A DNA stretch of 64,000 nt. Source: Martinezella miluonensis (GTDB taxonomy: Bacteria > Pseudomonadota > Alphaproteobacteria > Rhizobiales > Rhizobiaceae). The position numbers and the translations under genes are program-made. Of the stretch, positions 50,001 to 54,344 are shown piece by piece. Position 1 is the stretch's first letter. The number at the start of each line of letters is the position of its first letter. The notes under the pieces are model-generated. The model did not search any database and was not told the DNA's origin. It saw only the letters and a list, made by a program, of their open reading frames with translations. The stretch covers positions 1 to 64,000 of the forward strand of contig NZ_FMAH01000022.1 of the NCBI RefSeq assembly GCF_900094545.1. Reading direction: 5' to 3'.

Positions 50001-50616
50001 TGTTTCCGGCATCTATAACGGCACAGCCATGCTGCCTGGCCTGCTCTCGACCGTTGCCGACCAGTTGTCTCACGACGGCAAGATGGACGTCGTATATAAT
50101 CAGAAGAGCCCTGGCATGGGCCACAATGGCGGACCTGCGCTTGACGATGCAGGTGTGAACGGCGATCAGCCCAACGGTGGTGATGGCGGCGGGCCGCAAG
50201 TTGTAATCGTACCACCTGGCACCGGCAATAATTCCTCTCAAAGCGGTGCTACAAACGCACCTTCTGCAATACAACAGGCGACCAACCTCTTCTCGTCGAA
50301 CGCGACCGGTACGCTGAACATCGGTGGTGCAACATTTACCGAGGCACCCAACGCAGGGAATGCGGCAATATTCTCCGGCGCGACGGATGCTCAAGTTCAG
50401 CAATATTTCATGGAGCTCGCCGGCGCAACGCAACTCCCTGCCGCGAGGGTAATCCCCGGTAAAGGAACCCTATACGTGGTGAACACACCCAATGGCAATT
50501 TCACCCTGCGAGACTTTTCTTCTTCTTCGGGACAAACCGGGCCAGCGTGGACTATTGATATACCAAAGGGAGCTGTAGGTACTACTTACAATCCGGAGAT
50601 CAAGTTTATCAAGTGA
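38038..50616 (+). CDS. Giant two-partner-secretion exoprotein, CdiA/FhaB-like
   Basis: A 4192-residue secreted filament protein. A long signal peptide ends near residue 41 (FLQPAIANA). The TPS secretion domain follows, with the NPNGLTCNGCGFINT motif near 154-168. Sixteen repeats of about 91 residues keyed by SGVDFAATNAAGGNIVL fill about 470-1990. A Cys-containing segment, then FLDVSKFYGSAYFIDRVGY near 2560, precede haemagglutinin-type repeats. The last 170 residues have a GMGHNGGPALDD linker and a compact end domain (YFMELAGA ... PGKGTLYVV ... FTLRDFSSS) that looks like a variable toxin tip. No VENN motif was found. The next gene is a probable immunity gene. No TpsB/CdiB gene is in the window. 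Confidence 0.88.
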   Translation: MGKYPRQDSGNAIHGLVRLGRQSLAVTLSTLLFLQPAIANAQSVSASTTAPAANQPTVGAAPNGVPLVDIVTPNGAGLSYNKYNDFNVGTQGLILNNFKGNQGTSNLGGVTPGNPNLNASNPASVILNEVTSGNRSALNGPTEVFGGRADVIVANPNGLTCNGCGFINTPHATLTTGVPNIGADGSLTGFTVNGGDVTFEGAGGNFAAAPGTVDLFDVVARNIHVNAPIYGKTVRLTGGASKYDYATGDSTALTATSGTPEYAIDGTALGAMQADRIKVVVTEKGAGVKMSGDMAANAGELSLSSDGKISIGNASGRDGATITSKQKVTAAKVTSQQKLAVRADQGVTLQTVAALSDIVLASGAGLLSVSGDVNSGTTVQMSSDGGIAVGSVTAGNGAATLVATSGDIAIAGAANSIGDLSLTATSGSISAASLQGSQNIALNAALDIAVAGNVQGQGNVNATGRSISAGKVISGINIAATSADPNGNVVLGSAGSLGLTATGGNITTGDLLSAGSFSASSSGSMSAGSIQSAGDLAVTAASLNASGITAHGALTVNTAGGGVNVSGQVLAATNVLISGSTLQAGAIAAGVDFAATAANGGGIVLGSSGTLGLTATAGNIVVDKLLSAGDLTAQATLLQANNITSHGAVGITGGVNVANQLLSAGNITINGNANGVSAGLLASGVDFAATNAAGGNIVLASGGDLTIDDSAGAIQAGTVFAAGTINATGRAVTADTITGHKNITLSGVVDGVVVTSQGLGGGDVSLSGSSIKAGTLVSGVDFARTAAANGSIVLAGSGDLNLTSSGNINAATLLSAGNLSSAGVAVTADSMAAHGDMTLGGAISVTEQILGSGNVSITGQSLSAQTVVAGIDFDATNRAGGNIALGQSGDLTVSVNGAVAAPTMQAAGVIDVSGMSVAAGSVTGHKGITLSGATTVSGQILGGGAIGISGPGIKAGTIVSGVDFARTAAANGNIIQATSGDLTLASTGSIDVGTLLSAGALSANGTTVTSNAMTAHGDMTLGGAISVTDQILASGNISITGQSLKAQTLVAGIDFDATNAAGGNIVLGHAGDLKVSVGGGVAASTMQAAGAVNAGGATITADAITGHKDITLSGAAVGGVTVRNQVLGGGNVAISGSDIKAGAIVSGVDFARTAAANGNIVLASSGDLTLASAGNIDTGTLLSAGALSTSGAAVNADAVTAHGDVTLNGATTVTGQILGAGNVSITGQSLSAQTIVAGIDFAATNAAGGNIVLGQTATIAGNRAGDLTTQLSGGLSASTLQAAGGINVNAATVTADTVTGHRDIALAGATTVNGQVLGGRNISVSGPSIAAGAIVSGVDFAGTAAANGNIVQTSSGDISLTSTGNLTVGTLLSAGGLAAQAMDLTASNITSHGKTDLKASGTAASGRVNVSGQVLSASDLNIDGASLNAGLLISGVDFAATNASGGNIVLGPSGAMNLTVAGNATAGTLLSASDFTANAANLQASSITSHGKVGVVGNVDVSNQILAAGDLTISGGSISAPTLITGVDFAATNAAGGNIVLASSGAMNLTASGNITAGTILSAGDITANAADLIADSITAHGNAGIVGNVDVSNQIIAAGNLTVSGGHINAPTLISGIDFAATNAAGGGIVLGTAATIAGNRAGDINLTASAGIATRTMLSAGNIDASGAAITANAVTGHGDITLAGSNSVNVSGQLLGAGDVLLSGSTVQLGQAVTGVDFAATAQSANGAIALGSSGDLTINAGSASASTLIVAGGLNVAASAFTGGNITGHGAVAIGSSTSPGTVKINGQLLGASNVSLIGSAVSGNVIAAGVDFSAMDQSGAGNVILGQAGDLTLTATAGDISFNSLLAAGTITANAANNVSANAVAHGDLTIGAGNAITLSGQSLGTGNVNLNARSITIDTLVSGVDFAATNASSNGSLMLRRAGAMTLAASNGSLSANALLSGGNLAATATQNISYNSLQSLGNAALTSPGAIAYTSTTRVGGNLTLNTGALDLSGSRGSRMAGGGTLIVNAASANLAGSNLVFGGLTLNLSGNADLSNAQVSTVTNAGGSGDISISAAGLTTTAATALLAAHDLTLNLPSLGNIGQLAAGNNLALNIAGDFYNSPSGLVFAGNNANLFVGGTLTNDQGAILSGNGLTIAGPGGGQRNGAVVNSAGLIQSGGSLSILTNGLSNVTTSAPAIQRNVQISNAILSAYDVITRTYRCETRCNGSGDHDPPTYTWIQAVDHLVSQIVSQDQLISGAGASAQIRAGGDLTINATNLWNSYSSIKSDGNMLLTVAGTLTNDGATLNRVTQTICDSSTPCQYYPDVVSSDPTQGGLDCSGPNRPCIGSNDPALTYAPNPNGTRDPSRDLNPGSTVGVQVVGAISGVIQAHGSQTINGGGAINNVASNGSINGGVVIDAPATANNPLGALNSMTAGGALFNVSAVLSSVAANGGANANSGPSLTGNGSTLGSGPTIGGNNLRAVGASVTSNGLTAATGPSIGANALTTGTTSVNPNSLIGKLTAAIGNSGNLTQILQTNGAQLASLAKPQSGGVGGTVPGQVFLFETRAAFLDVSKFYGSAYFIDRVGYTPETKVPFLGDAYFDNQLIDEQMRQLVGNGLGAGSFVPGDNATDQMKTLLDNGVAYAEAHGLGLGQPLTPEQAASLTQSMVIYQTEIVDGAPVLVPVVYLSAADRAKTTSAATIAGNTVSIDAGSVDNSGAIAAADGMTINAGSIKANGGAFLAGGNMNLNAENGITLAAQTMNIGGQTVVAANGGVTAGGNLKMDAGAGSLTLSGTKVAAGGSAQLSGQTITLGAVKQENGGVQTLSGTTVTTGGNLSIAGTNGVNIIASSAKVGGDLSVLTANGSVNIISAGVDNTVLSKDRLNLSLGGTVTTTTSQIQQGSSLIAGGAMLISGNQGVLIGGSSLAAGGNLGIVSTNGNIAITASQDQTTSQSKTIAGAANGYKGGQSSSTAVTNNASSITSQNGGVTVQADSGNISVIGSDIAAEGGAANLVAKRDVTIGEATDSASSSGSSGKTKHSEATTTAEGSSISGQTGVNIASTGGNVTISASDVTAGDATHSANANISAAGNIVIASGKDTDETTSDSKKSGFLSSSKTHTHTYDEDTVGSSISASGNVNVAAGNETVVSGSSIAAGNNLSLSGSTVTVMGAEEEHESDKQTKKSGIGVGSGGGFISIYGSHSKTISESSTDNVGSTLSAANGNVTLNATKGDLNIIGSSIAATNGDVNGTAAGDINILPGHESDQSSKSDKRSGFGIQVSTNGGGASIGIGVGRFTDQVNQSAETNAVSTIKAGGDITLKAGDTFNDQAGQIAAGGGVTIRGENGINILSGNDITNFDEVATSFFAGVSVGVSSSFVGAGQSIENLASKLGKVTDGYSAANVAFAGMQAYDALSSLKDGINAGNLASVSLTAGFTYSKNETSVSTSTPVLPTISGRSVDISTNGDFTSRGLQISAIANPDHAADPLNGSVLISANNIDMAGAQATSNASSSSQSAGASIGVSVGVGMGGATGITPTASVSAGQSKSSSSSTTQVISTVSATNNITFVSKGDTTLNNTVFSADTIDGKVGGNLNIVSTPNTGSQSNSSASLGFSFTGPTIGRSDDGSPLLTTANASSALSGLTLGGVQPGFGSGKGSTNWIDTPAGLYSQGAQTITVGGNTNLAASGLISTDGQVNLDTGTLTWSDFVGTQKYQGFEVNADIDLYSGKDANGKIKNNSSASGKYQLDDVEQSVKATISSGGGGAGNITVRNPEQQASLEQSGATRPVDAINTDPAQQNVITKDKHIDLEPYVSVQSLQAAVIAGQTVVQAIGNAITRMTAAGVLTPQDSKAAVALAAYANDPKVLAQLASCGANHSENEYHFFDWLITPAYADAVSCSITTASGTYWITPDGAWNCYTLFRNSTGAVLGDTAAATAALASIMVLLTPGTAGQAINTSRTLDDGTVVQITGQASEVRRVATITTPDNATMSVVLNCYSTSCDLVSGIYNGTAMLPGLLSTVADQLSHDGKMDVVYNQKSPGMGHNGGPALDDAGVNGDQPNGGDGGGPQVVIVPPGTGNNSSQSGATNAPSAIQQATNLFSSNATGTLNIGGATFTEAPNAGNAAIFSGATDAQVQQYFMELAGATQLPAARVIPGKGTLYVVNTPNGNFTLRDFSSSSGQTGPAWTIDIPKGAVGTTYNPEIKFIK
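39440..44000 (+). repeat. About 16 degenerate 91-residue repeats inside the exoprotein
   Basis: Each unit contains S/A-G-V/I-D-F-A-x-T followed by G-N-I-V-L and GDL, then LLSAG, then HG/GH and a V-x-x-Q-x-L-x-x-G block. Counting between two adjacent motifs near the middle gives exactly 91 residues, twice in a row. Two units carry an identical insert (TATIAGNRAGD). The average spacing of about 287 bases over the array agrees with mild length variation. Confidence 0.85.
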
Positions 50617-51026
50617 GGATGGCGGTGGAACCAATCGAACATATTGATGAAATCGTGAGGGATGCATTCGGGCTTTGGATCACGGGCTTGTTTAGTGCGA
50701 TCAATTCGTGGAATCCCAACTTATCATTTGATGAGCATAGGGAGGCCTTCTTCTGGTTGATCGAACATCTACTGCGAGCAGGAAAGATCAAATTCATAGC
50801 CCCGGGAGCTGATTGCTATGCGTCGCCCCAGAATCCGTATCCAAGGCTTACGATTCAAGACGAAGAAGCACAGTGGCACGAGGCGCCAGAGTCAATTGTT
50901 GCATACCTGCGCGCCCAATGGCCGCAGAGTGCGTCCGATGAAAGCGATTTGGATTTGCTGACCTACTTCTACAGCATCCCAGGAATTATTTGGATAGGGG
51001 AAAATGGAGTGCTTGTAGCATCATAG
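50613..51026 (+). CDS. Probable immunity protein for the exoprotein toxin tip
   Basis: A small acidic protein of 135-137 residues starting at GTG 50613, which overlaps the exoprotein stop, or at ATG 50619 three bases after it. FDEHREAFFWLIEHLLRAGKIKF and the acidic C-terminal half (DESDLDLLTYFYSIPGIIWI) resemble DUF596-type small proteins, though that is from memory. There is no signal peptide. Position directly after a toxin-like C-terminus is the normal place for a CdiI immunity gene. Function is inferred from context. Confidence 0.7.
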   Translation: MRMAVEPIEHIDEIVRDAFGLWITGLFSAINSWNPNLSFDEHREAFFWLIEHLLRAGKIKFIAPGADCYASPQNPYPRLTIQDEEAQWHEAPESIVAYLRAQWPQSASDESDLDLLTYFYSIPGIIWIGENGVLVAS

Positions 51027-51131
51027 GTGCGAATCTGACCCCGTCGGCTCGAAGCTGGGATTTAGCCCAACTCGCAGAACGAATAAGGAAACTATGTTCA
51101 AATTAAATCTTCGCATCTGGGGTCAGAAGAT
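51027..51131. repeat. Short inverted repeat beside DUF746 fragment
   Basis: TCTGACCCC at 51034-51042 and GGGGTCAGA at 51119-51127 are exact reverse complements 76 bases apart, between the immunity gene and the end of the inverted DUF746 fragment. They might be leftovers of a mobile-element end. They were not found next to the other DUF746 copy at 37.7 kb. Confidence 0.35.
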
Positions 51132-51349
51132 TTAGCTCTTCCGGCGCGATGATGACGGACGTACCGCGACACGGTGCTCGAGCATGAAATCAGGTCCCTG
51201 CTCGTGGAGCAGGTCGGACAGACGGCAGTGATATCCACAGGCGTGGCACCGGCACCTGCGCTCGCCTGTGTCGGCATCAAAACCGCGATAATGCATGCGA
51301 TCGACCGCTCCACAGTGCGGACAAGTGATCTCGGGACGGACTACGGCGA
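51132..51349 (-). pseudogene. DUF746-type protein, C-terminal remnant
   Basis: Reads VVRPEITCPHCGAVDRMHYRG, then ADTGERRCRCHACGYHCRLS and ends HRVAVRPSSSRRKS before TAA. It aligns without gaps to the last 70 or so residues of the protein at 37.07-37.75 kb, with most positions identical. The N-terminal zinc site and the helix-turn-helix are missing. Resemblance stops near 51345-51350, where the plus strand becomes the toxin-tail fragment. Confidence 0.75.
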
Positions 51350-51444
51350 ACCCCGATTGGGGCAACGGCGGAGCCCCACAATTCTTTATACCAAGCTACA
51401 AGGATTCGCTGGTGCCGCTGTTTTCCATTCCATTCAAGGATTAG
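51349..51444 (+). pseudogene. Orphan toxin C-terminal tail (CdiA-CT-like remnant)
   Basis: The plus-strand reading NPDWGNGGAPQFFIPSYKDS ... PLFSIPFKD ends at TAG 51442-51444, only 3 bases before the ATG of the next gene. Gly-rich motifs followed by Q-F/Y-F-I/V-P are frequent at the very end of secreted toxin domains. It has no start of its own and begins at the break with the DUF746 fragment. I read it as the last 30 residues of a displaced toxin module. Confidence 0.5.
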
Positions 51445-51447
51445 ATA

Positions 51448-51873
51448 ATGGTTTGCAACATTGACAGGAGTAACGGTTCAATTCTCTTGGTAGAGGGTCG
51501 AGTGCTCGCTCGAAACGAACGGCTTTCTCAGGTTCTCGGGATGGGACTTACGGTATGGAATGATTTGGTGGTCGATACCGGCTGGCGACATATTTCGATT
51601 AAGGATGTTTGCATGCTGGGAAGGCCGGCTGCGGCAAGGTTAAGCTTTTTCAGAGAAGAATTAAAAAAATTTTCCTTCATACTGCTCGATCGAGACGGAG
51701 CTGAACCCGATCAAGTGCAACGGCACTATGACGAGATCTTGATGGCTGAGTTTGGCAATCCGCAGGAAAGGTACCCCCATGGGATGATGGCCTACATTTT
51801 TCCGTGGGGCCGTATCGAAACAGCATTTGATCTGCACAACAATCAGTGGAGTATATTGCTGAGTTGGACCTGA
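51448..51873 (+). CDS. Probable orphan immunity protein
   Basis: A 141-residue soluble protein with no family that I recognise. Stretches are GSILLVEGRVLARNERLSQV, LTVWNDLVVDTGWRHISIKD, RLSFFREELKKFSFILLDRD and FPWGRIETAFDLHNNQWSIL. It is preceded at 3 bases by the toxin-tail remnant and lies 422 bases downstream of the first immunity gene. That layout matches orphan toxin/immunity pairs stored behind CdiA-type genes. The function is an inference from position. Confidence 0.6.
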   Translation: MVCNIDRSNGSILLVEGRVLARNERLSQVLGMGLTVWNDLVVDTGWRHISIKDVCMLGRPAAARLSFFREELKKFSFILLDRDGAEPDQVQRHYDEILMAEFGNPQERYPHGMMAYIFPWGRIETAFDLHNNQWSILLSWT

Positions 51874-52256
51874 CATTCCATTGATCCAGCCCCAAATAAC
51901 GGAATCGAGTTTCTGATTTGCCGATGGCGCCTACATGATCTCGAATTGTAAGCAAACCTGTCGATAGTGGTCGGCAATGACAACATCACTGGGGCAGTCA
52001 CTGCTTCGATATCCAAGCGCAATTCTTTCAATTTTCGGATACAAATGAACATGCGCAAAACCGCAACATAGTTCCATAAGATTGATTACCCGCCTTATGT
52101 AGCCTAAGCGATTGTTTTCATTAGATTAGTTCGCTTGAAGGATCACGAGTTCATATCTCTTCAAGAGCAAGTGTTTATTATCGGCTGACGACTTCGCCAA
52201 TCGGCGGCTTTCTTGGGTCCAAGGATTGTGATACAAATCCTCGGATAATAGATTCT
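51874..52256. other. Stretch without a supported gene
   Basis: Short frames on both strands lack ribosome binding sites and family likeness. Base composition is AT-rich around 52060-52170. The AbiE operon promoter should lie near 52150-52250. Confidence 0.35.
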
Positions 52257-52898
52257 ATGCTCCGAGTTTTCGTATCAATGCCGGCTTCCGTCACGCAACG
52301 CCAAATCGCCCGAACCGTGCTCGCTGAACGCGGGATAGCACGTCTCGCGGAACTGCGGAATGCAGGCGTGACGGCGGCGACCATGAGCCGAATGGAACGG
52401 AATGGTGAGGTCGTGCGGCTTGCCCGCGGTCTTTATCAACTTCCCGATGCAGAACTCGATGCCAACCATAGCCTGGCGGAGATTGCCAAACGCGCCCCGA
52501 AAGCCATTATCTGCCTTGTTTCGGCCCTCGCTTTCCACGGCTTGACGGATCAACTTCCGAGACAAATCTGGCTTGCCATAGGCCGCAAAGACTGGGCTCC
52601 GCAACCGGAAGGCCCTGCTACTATGCGCATCGTGCGTTTCACAGACTGCTTTCTCAACGAAAGCGTCGAGACCCATGTCGTTGAAGGCGTTCCGGTGAAG
52701 GTTTTTGGAATCGCCAAGACGATTGCCGATTGCTTTCGCTATCGCAACAAGATTGGCCTATCCGTGGCGATAGAGGGGCTGCAGGAGACGCTGCGGCAAC
52801 GAAGGGCTACTCCTGGCGAAATCGCTGACCAAGCCGAGCGCGGTGGTGTTGGCACCGTAATCCGTCCGTATCTCGAGGCACTGACCGCCAATGGCTAA
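52257..52898 (+). CDS. AbiEi-family antitoxin
   Basis: A 213-residue DNA-binding antitoxin. The N-terminal winged helix contains LAELRNAGVTAATMSRMERNGEVVRLARGLYQLP. The C-terminal domain (ICLVSALAFHGLTDQLPRQIWLAI and KVFGIAKTIADCFRYRNKIG) is typical of AbiEi. Such antitoxins repress their own operon and counter the partner toxin. It overlaps the toxin gene by 8 bases. An internal ATG at 52278 is an alternative start. Confidence 0.88.
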   Translation: MLRVFVSMPASVTQRQIARTVLAERGIARLAELRNAGVTAATMSRMERNGEVVRLARGLYQLPDAELDANHSLAEIAKRAPKAIICLVSALAFHGLTDQLPRQIWLAIGRKDWAPQPEGPATMRIVRFTDCFLNESVETHVVEGVPVKVFGIAKTIADCFRYRNKIGLSVAIEGLQETLRQRRATPGEIADQAERGGVGTVIRPYLEALTANG

Positions 52899-53604
52899 GG
52901 AAATCAGAAATCTTGGAGCCTCGGTGCGCGCTCGCCTTTTGCAACTCGCCAAGGCAAACGGGCAGAGTTTTGATCTGATCCTGACGCGCTTCGCCCTTGA
53001 ACGGTTGCTGTTCCGGCTCAGCCAGTCACCCCATGCGGGCCGTTTCGTGCTGAAGGGCGCGATGCTGATGATGAGTTGGTTTGACGATCTGCACCGCGGC
53101 ACGCGCGACCTTGACCTTTTGGGGTTTGGCAATCCTGAACCAGAACCGATGCTCGAGACCTTTCGGGAGATTTTGGCGCAAGAGGCTGACGATGCCGTCA
53201 CGTTCGACGCAGAAACCCTCCGCGTGGATCGCATTCGCGAGGGACTGGAATATGGTGGGCTCAGGTTACGGGTGGTCGCTTCTATCAGCGGCGCCCGGAT
53301 TACCCTGACGATCGACATCGGATTTGGCGATGCGCTCGAGCCTGGTGCGGAGATGCTAGATTATCCTTCCATGCTTGGTTTTCCGATGCCCCGACTCCGA
53401 GCCTATGCGCGAGAAACGGTCATCGCCGAGAAGTTCCAGGCGATGGTCATGCTGGGGCGTGCAAACAGTCGGATGAAGGACTTCTACGATATCTGGATGT
53501 TGAGTTGCGTGAAGGTTCAACCCGGTTTTGCGTTTCGTCATGACCCAACCCCGTCTTCGAACCATCGATCTTTTCAAGGAATTAGATCCGTCCAGAAGGG
53601 TTAG
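52891..53604 (+). CDS. AbiEii-family nucleotidyltransferase toxin, C-terminally truncated
   Basis: The partner of the AbiEi antitoxin. FVLKGAMLMMSWFDDLHRGTRDLDLLGFG holds the nucleotidyltransferase active site, with D73 and D75. RAYARETVIAEKFQAMVMLG and NSRMKDFYDIWML are family-conserved. After residue 205 or so the sequence (SCVKVQPGFAFRHD to the stop) no longer fits the family, and some 60-90 residues normally present are missing. The tail appears to come from another sequence joined at about 53505. The active site is intact, but toxicity is doubtful. Confidence 0.8.
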   Translation: MAKEIRNLGASVRARLLQLAKANGQSFDLILTRFALERLLFRLSQSPHAGRFVLKGAMLMMSWFDDLHRGTRDLDLLGFGNPEPEPMLETFREILAQEADDAVTFDAETLRVDRIREGLEYGGLRLRVVASISGARITLTIDIGFGDALEPGAEMLDYPSMLGFPMPRLRAYARETVIAEKFQAMVMLGRANSRMKDFYDIWMLSCVKVQPGFAFRHDPTPSSNHRSFQGIRSVQKG

Positions 53605-53650
53605 AGCAAAATTGTAATCAGGGGTCAAGATCTCGCCAAACTCGACACCG

Positions 53651-53962
53651 TCATGTTAGATCTTTGCTTTCTGAATTGGTCATGCGTGCGTCGGTCCGGA
53701 ATGCTTCCATTCCAATCTCACGTAGGTGGTGATATTGCGCCGTATCTGACGGAATCCGGCTTGCCTCGATCAGGGCGCCGAGTAGGAATGCGCGATCGGC
53801 TTTTCTTAAGCCAGCCTTGATGATCAATCCGCCGAAGATGATCTTGTCACGTGTTTCGCGCTTGCGATAGTTCGTCATGTCGCGTTGCTGCCTTCGTTCG
53901 AGAAGCATAATCCGCTGATCCAGCCTCTTAAGTGGATTCGCCGGTCGCCCTTTTTTCGCCAT
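53651..53962 (-). CDS. traD: Conjugal transfer protein TraD
   Basis: A 103-residue basic protein of the Ti-plasmid TraD type (not the VirD4-like coupling protein). The core RKRETRDKIIFGGLIIKAGLRKADRAFLLGALIEAS is characteristic. It overlaps the end of traC by 35 bases in another frame. In Ti-type plasmids traG follows on this strand; here the downstream side is the truncated AbiEii gene, so traG has been lost or replaced. Confidence 0.85.
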   Translation of the reverse strand: MAKKGRPANPLKRLDQRIMLLERRQQRDMTNYRKRETRDKIIFGGLIIKAGLRKADRAFLLGALIEASRIPSDTAQYHHLREIGMEAFRTDARMTNSESKDLT

Positions 53963-54152
53963 CGCGAAATCGCGCCGTGATCTGGGCGAGGACGTCGTCG
54001 AGCTCGTCGTCGGAAATGTCCAGCTCGGCGAGACCGGCCCTCAGTGCCGCGCTAGCGAAACGTTCATTGGCCTTGGCGACTACGTTTTTGCGTTTCTCCC
54101 TGAGCAGCTCGATCTGTGTGTCGATCTCGGAGACCGTGGTTCTTGCACGCAT
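53928..54152 (-). CDS. traC: Conjugal transfer protein TraC
   Basis: A 74-residue helical protein of the Ti-type relaxosome. IDTQIELLREKRKNVVAKANERFASAALRAGLAELDI is the conserved segment. The frame opens at 54191, but ATG 54152 (MRARTTVSE) has AAGGA five bases upstream and is preferred. It is divergent from traA, with the expected oriT region between. Confidence 0.82.
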   Translation of the reverse strand: MRARTTVSEIDTQIELLREKRKNVVAKANERFASAALRAGLAELDISDDELDDVLAQITARFRDGEKRATGEST

Positions 54153-54344
54153 GTCTGTCCTTTCTTCCATCAGGGTCGACTTCGATTGCATCTTTTATAC
54201 TGATTTAAATACGGTAGTCAAACTGGGTCGAGTAATGTAGAAAAATGGAATGCACGCATGAAAATTGGCCTCGTCCGAGGTCTTTTCGCCAAATACCTCG
54301 ATATTTGCTGCAGTGCCGGCGAGCCCGATAGAAGGGAGTCAAAT
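54153..54344. other. Possible oriT region between traC and traA
   Basis: In Ti-type systems the transfer origin lies between divergent traC and traA, as this gap does. It contains short palindromes, such as CCTCGTCCGAGG near 54273-54284, and AT-rich blocks around 54190-54250. The nick site was not recognised by eye, so this rests on position. Confidence 0.35.
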
